This document shows, in pieces, positions 35,758 to 37,503 of a stretch of 37,503 nucleotides of DNA. A model generated the notes under the pieces. It saw only the letters and a program-made list of their open reading frames with translations. It was not told the origin of the DNA and ran no database searches. The position numbers and the translations under genes are program-made. Source of the DNA: a virus; IMG/VR virus record IMGVR_UViG_3300037245_001110, positions 1-37,503 of that record; one strand, given 5' to 3'. The number at the start of each line of letters is the position of its first letter. The stretch's first letter is position 1.

Positions 35758-37419
35758 TCAAGAAATTAATACTTGATTATTGTCATACGTCTTAGAAATG
35801 ATGTGAGATGAATCTTGAATGAAGTCACCCGTTGCATTGACAGATATATCTAAGTCTTCCGCTATTTCCGCATTGCTGGCTATGAAATATTTATATGGTA
35901 AATATCCCTTATACTTCACATCACCAACACCTCCAGTCAATGTGTCTGCCATCAATATTCCGTAAAAATCACCTGCACTATCAGAACTTGTAAATAAATC
36001 AAAGCCAAGTCCTGAGAGCTTAACAGCCTTGCCCCTCGATAGTGTTCCTGCGCTAACATTGCGCATTGAGTTGAAGTCGCTTGGGATTCTAATGTATTTT
36101 GTTATATCTAGTTCAGTCCAATTGTAATTCATCAGCTTACCCGCGCCTGTGACATTATACACCTGCTTTATATTTTCGCCATTTACAAATATATCGATAG
36201 TTTGATTATTGTCAAACGTGATATGTTTGAACTTACAATTTCTTATCAATACTTGATCTTTAACATTAGATGTCAGCGATTGAATGTGTATGTCTGCAAA
36301 AAATGCAAGTAAAGTTCCATCTCTATCAACTCCCTCAGACACGCACTCACAGTCAATCAACTCAGTAATTGACGCACCGTTTATTGCGTCGAATCCCGTG
36401 TTATTGTGTTGAGAAAACCCCCGCAGTTTTGACTTAAACAGACATCCTTTTGCAAGCACGAAGTCACCCGACTTAGTGCCGCCTCCATACGCTGACATAG
36501 CTCTAGTAATATTCACTTCATTGCCAGGATCGTTAACAGCCTGATAGTCATAAGCCTCTTTGTTTCCTAAGTGATGAAATTCGCAGTTAATATATTTCCT
36601 TGATCCTAGCCCTTCTGAGAAATCATCATGAATTGCATATCGCATGTTTTGAGCTTTCACTATTAGATTTTCTAGGAAGCAAAACGTTGATGTGTCTATC
36701 GTTGATGTGCTTTCTATAGTAGCAACAGATGTTGAGTCCGCTAAATAACCGTTTATTACAGGCTTTCCCACACCCCTTAACGTTGCGTTGTCGGGTATTT
36801 TTAAATCTTGCTCATTGTAGGGGTTTGCATCGCTTCCAAAAATCTTAATAATATCATAAGGAACATATGCTTGAATAGCTTCTAGTATTGTTGCGAAGAT
36901 TAGACTACTCTCGTCTGTGGCTTGCGTGTTGTCTACAATAAGCGTACGCCCTAATGTGTATATTTCTTGCATCTTCGCTCCAATAGTATCTCCTTCATAA
37001 TAATAAAAAGATGCTGCGATCTGAGAATTGAGTGTCGTTATGTATGCGGCTACTGCATTTGTAGGCGCACAAATAACGCCTTCGTGAAATGCAGAAGCTC
37101 CAGTGACTTGTACTTTTGATAAAATGATGTCCGAATTATCTACGAATGTTATTACATGCGCACTCGAGCCTGCAAACACATAGTACTTAAAGTACTTGTC
37201 AGCTTCTGTTAATATTTTTGCTGTTCTCCAAGCTCCTGAGGCGGTAAGAACAAAAGGTTGGCCAACATCAATGTCAACAGCAACGCCATTGAAATAATTA
37301 AATATGGTGCTTTTTACTCCATGACACTTGACATAGTCTTGATCATGCTTATCCATTAACTTGAATGTTCCACCACCGTCAACTATTTCTTTATCCTTAA
37401 AATCTGCAAAAGTAGTCAT
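35758..37419 (-). CDS. Tail spike with beta-helix (pectin-lyase-like) fold, 553 aa
   Basis: A 553-residue protein. Residues about 160-420 have the pectin-lyase-like opening 'SLIFATILEAIQAYVPYDII..GxxxNPYNEQDLKIPDNATLRG' and rungs such as FCFLENLIVKAQN, RKYINCEFHHLG, VLAKGCLFKSKLRG and ELIDCECVSEG, typical of parallel beta-helices. An N-terminal region (about 1-150) likely attaches to the tail; the end (about 450-553) is a beta domain. Such spikes bind or degrade host surface polysaccharide. No catalytic residues can be assigned by eye. The ATG lies 4 bases after the stop of the gene that spans the window ends. Confidence 0.82.
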   Translation of the reverse strand: MTTFADFKDKEIVDGGGTFKLMDKHDQDYVKCHGVKSTIFNYFNGVAVDIDVGQPFVLTASGAWRTAKILTEADKYFKYYVFAGSSAHVITFVDNSDIILSKVQVTGASAFHEGVICAPTNAVAAYITTLNSQIAASFYYYEGDTIGAKMQEIYTLGRTLIVDNTQATDESSLIFATILEAIQAYVPYDIIKIFGSDANPYNEQDLKIPDNATLRGVGKPVINGYLADSTSVATIESTSTIDTSTFCFLENLIVKAQNMRYAIHDDFSEGLGSRKYINCEFHHLGNKEAYDYQAVNDPGNEVNITRAMSAYGGGTKSGDFVLAKGCLFKSKLRGFSQHNNTGFDAINGASITELIDCECVSEGVDRDGTLLAFFADIHIQSLTSNVKDQVLIRNCKFKHITFDNNQTIDIFVNGENIKQVYNVTGAGKLMNYNWTELDITKYIRIPSDFNSMRNVSAGTLSRGKAVKLSGLGFDLFTSSDSAGDFYGILMADTLTGGVGDVKYKGYLPYKYFIASNAEIAEDLDISVNATGDFIQDSSHIISKTYDNNQVLIS

Positions 37420-37423
37420 TGTA

Positions 37424-37503
37424 TTATATTTTTAAATTTTGTATAGTTAAATCTTTAATGGCTCCCCACGTCGGAACTATTCTTCCAATCCATGGTGTTT
37501 CGT
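37424..37503 (-). CDS. 3' part of the gene that spans the window ends
   Basis: Reading leftward from 37501, 25 sense codons (ETPWIGRIVPTWGAIKDLTI and five more) end in TAA at 37426-37424, 4 bases before the tail-spike start. The two bases 37503-37502 complete a TAC codon with base 1 of the window, so this is the same frame as the gene at 1-457. The joined product would be 178 residues. Confidence 0.75.
   Translation of the reverse strand, partial: ETPWIGRIVPTWGAIKDLTIQNLKI

Noticed and set aside
1-37503. tRNA or rRNA genes, diversity-generating retroelement, integrase or CI-like repressor
   Set aside because: I saw no cloverleaf, no reverse transcriptase motif (YxDD), no tyrosine or serine recombinase signature and no clear repressor. 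Absence by eye is weak evidence, so this only lowers the likelihood of these elements.

Overview
The window looks like the whole genome, or very nearly so, of a tailed double-stranded DNA phage (Caudoviricetes, probably siphovirus-like because it has a 758-residue tape-measure protein) that infects a member of the Bacteroidota. Host evidence: the best promoters are TTG-N18/20-TAnnTTTG, the Bacteroidota -33/-7 type; leaders are A/T-rich with little Shine-Dalgarno; and the replicase starts with a BT4734/VirE-like domain common in that phylum. The two window ends join in frame into one 178-codon gene, so the 37,503 bases are probably a circularised contig. I recognise no integrase or CI-like repressor; temperate or virulent lifestyle is undecided.

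Layout. Nearly all late genes lie on the minus strand and read from about 18.8 kb leftward, through position 1 and on from 37.5 kb down to 33.3 kb: PLD-like protein and terminase (18.8-16.6 kb); an Ala/Ser repeat protein and tail genes ending in the tape measure (16.5-8.0 kb); ClpP-like protease fused to a scaffold, major capsid, a secreted-type protein, structural proteins and portal (7.1-1.9 kb); small virion proteins (1.9-0 kb); then a beta-helix tail spike, a C1q-like protein, amidase, holin and other lysis genes (37.5-33.3 kb). A three-gene plus-strand island (7.2-8.0 kb) interrupts the late block.

The early side, also on the minus strand (32.4-21.7 kb), encodes an acyl-carrier-protein-like protein, an SMC/SbcC-like ATPase, a DEAD-type helicase, a primase-helicase, a Rad52-type annealing protein, SSB, a YqaJ exonuclease and a VRR-NUC-like nuclease: a replication and recombination set. 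From 19.2 to 21.5 kb there is an array of very small plus-strand genes with recurring junction motifs. Between the leftward terminase genes and this array lies a 460-base gene-free region with nine copies of an iteron-like CAACACTTTATT motif, two of them arranged as 25-base dyads.

The most striking feature is a pair of accessory-gene cassettes (25.0-25.5 kb and 32.4-33.3 kb). Each is headed by the same 129-base terminator-promoter-leader unit (127/129 identical) and closed by a related 62/63-base two-hairpin element, but the genes they carry are unrelated. The promoter in the unit belongs to a phage-wide family of five that share TTGCATAATTAAG over the -33 region with an exact N20 spacing.
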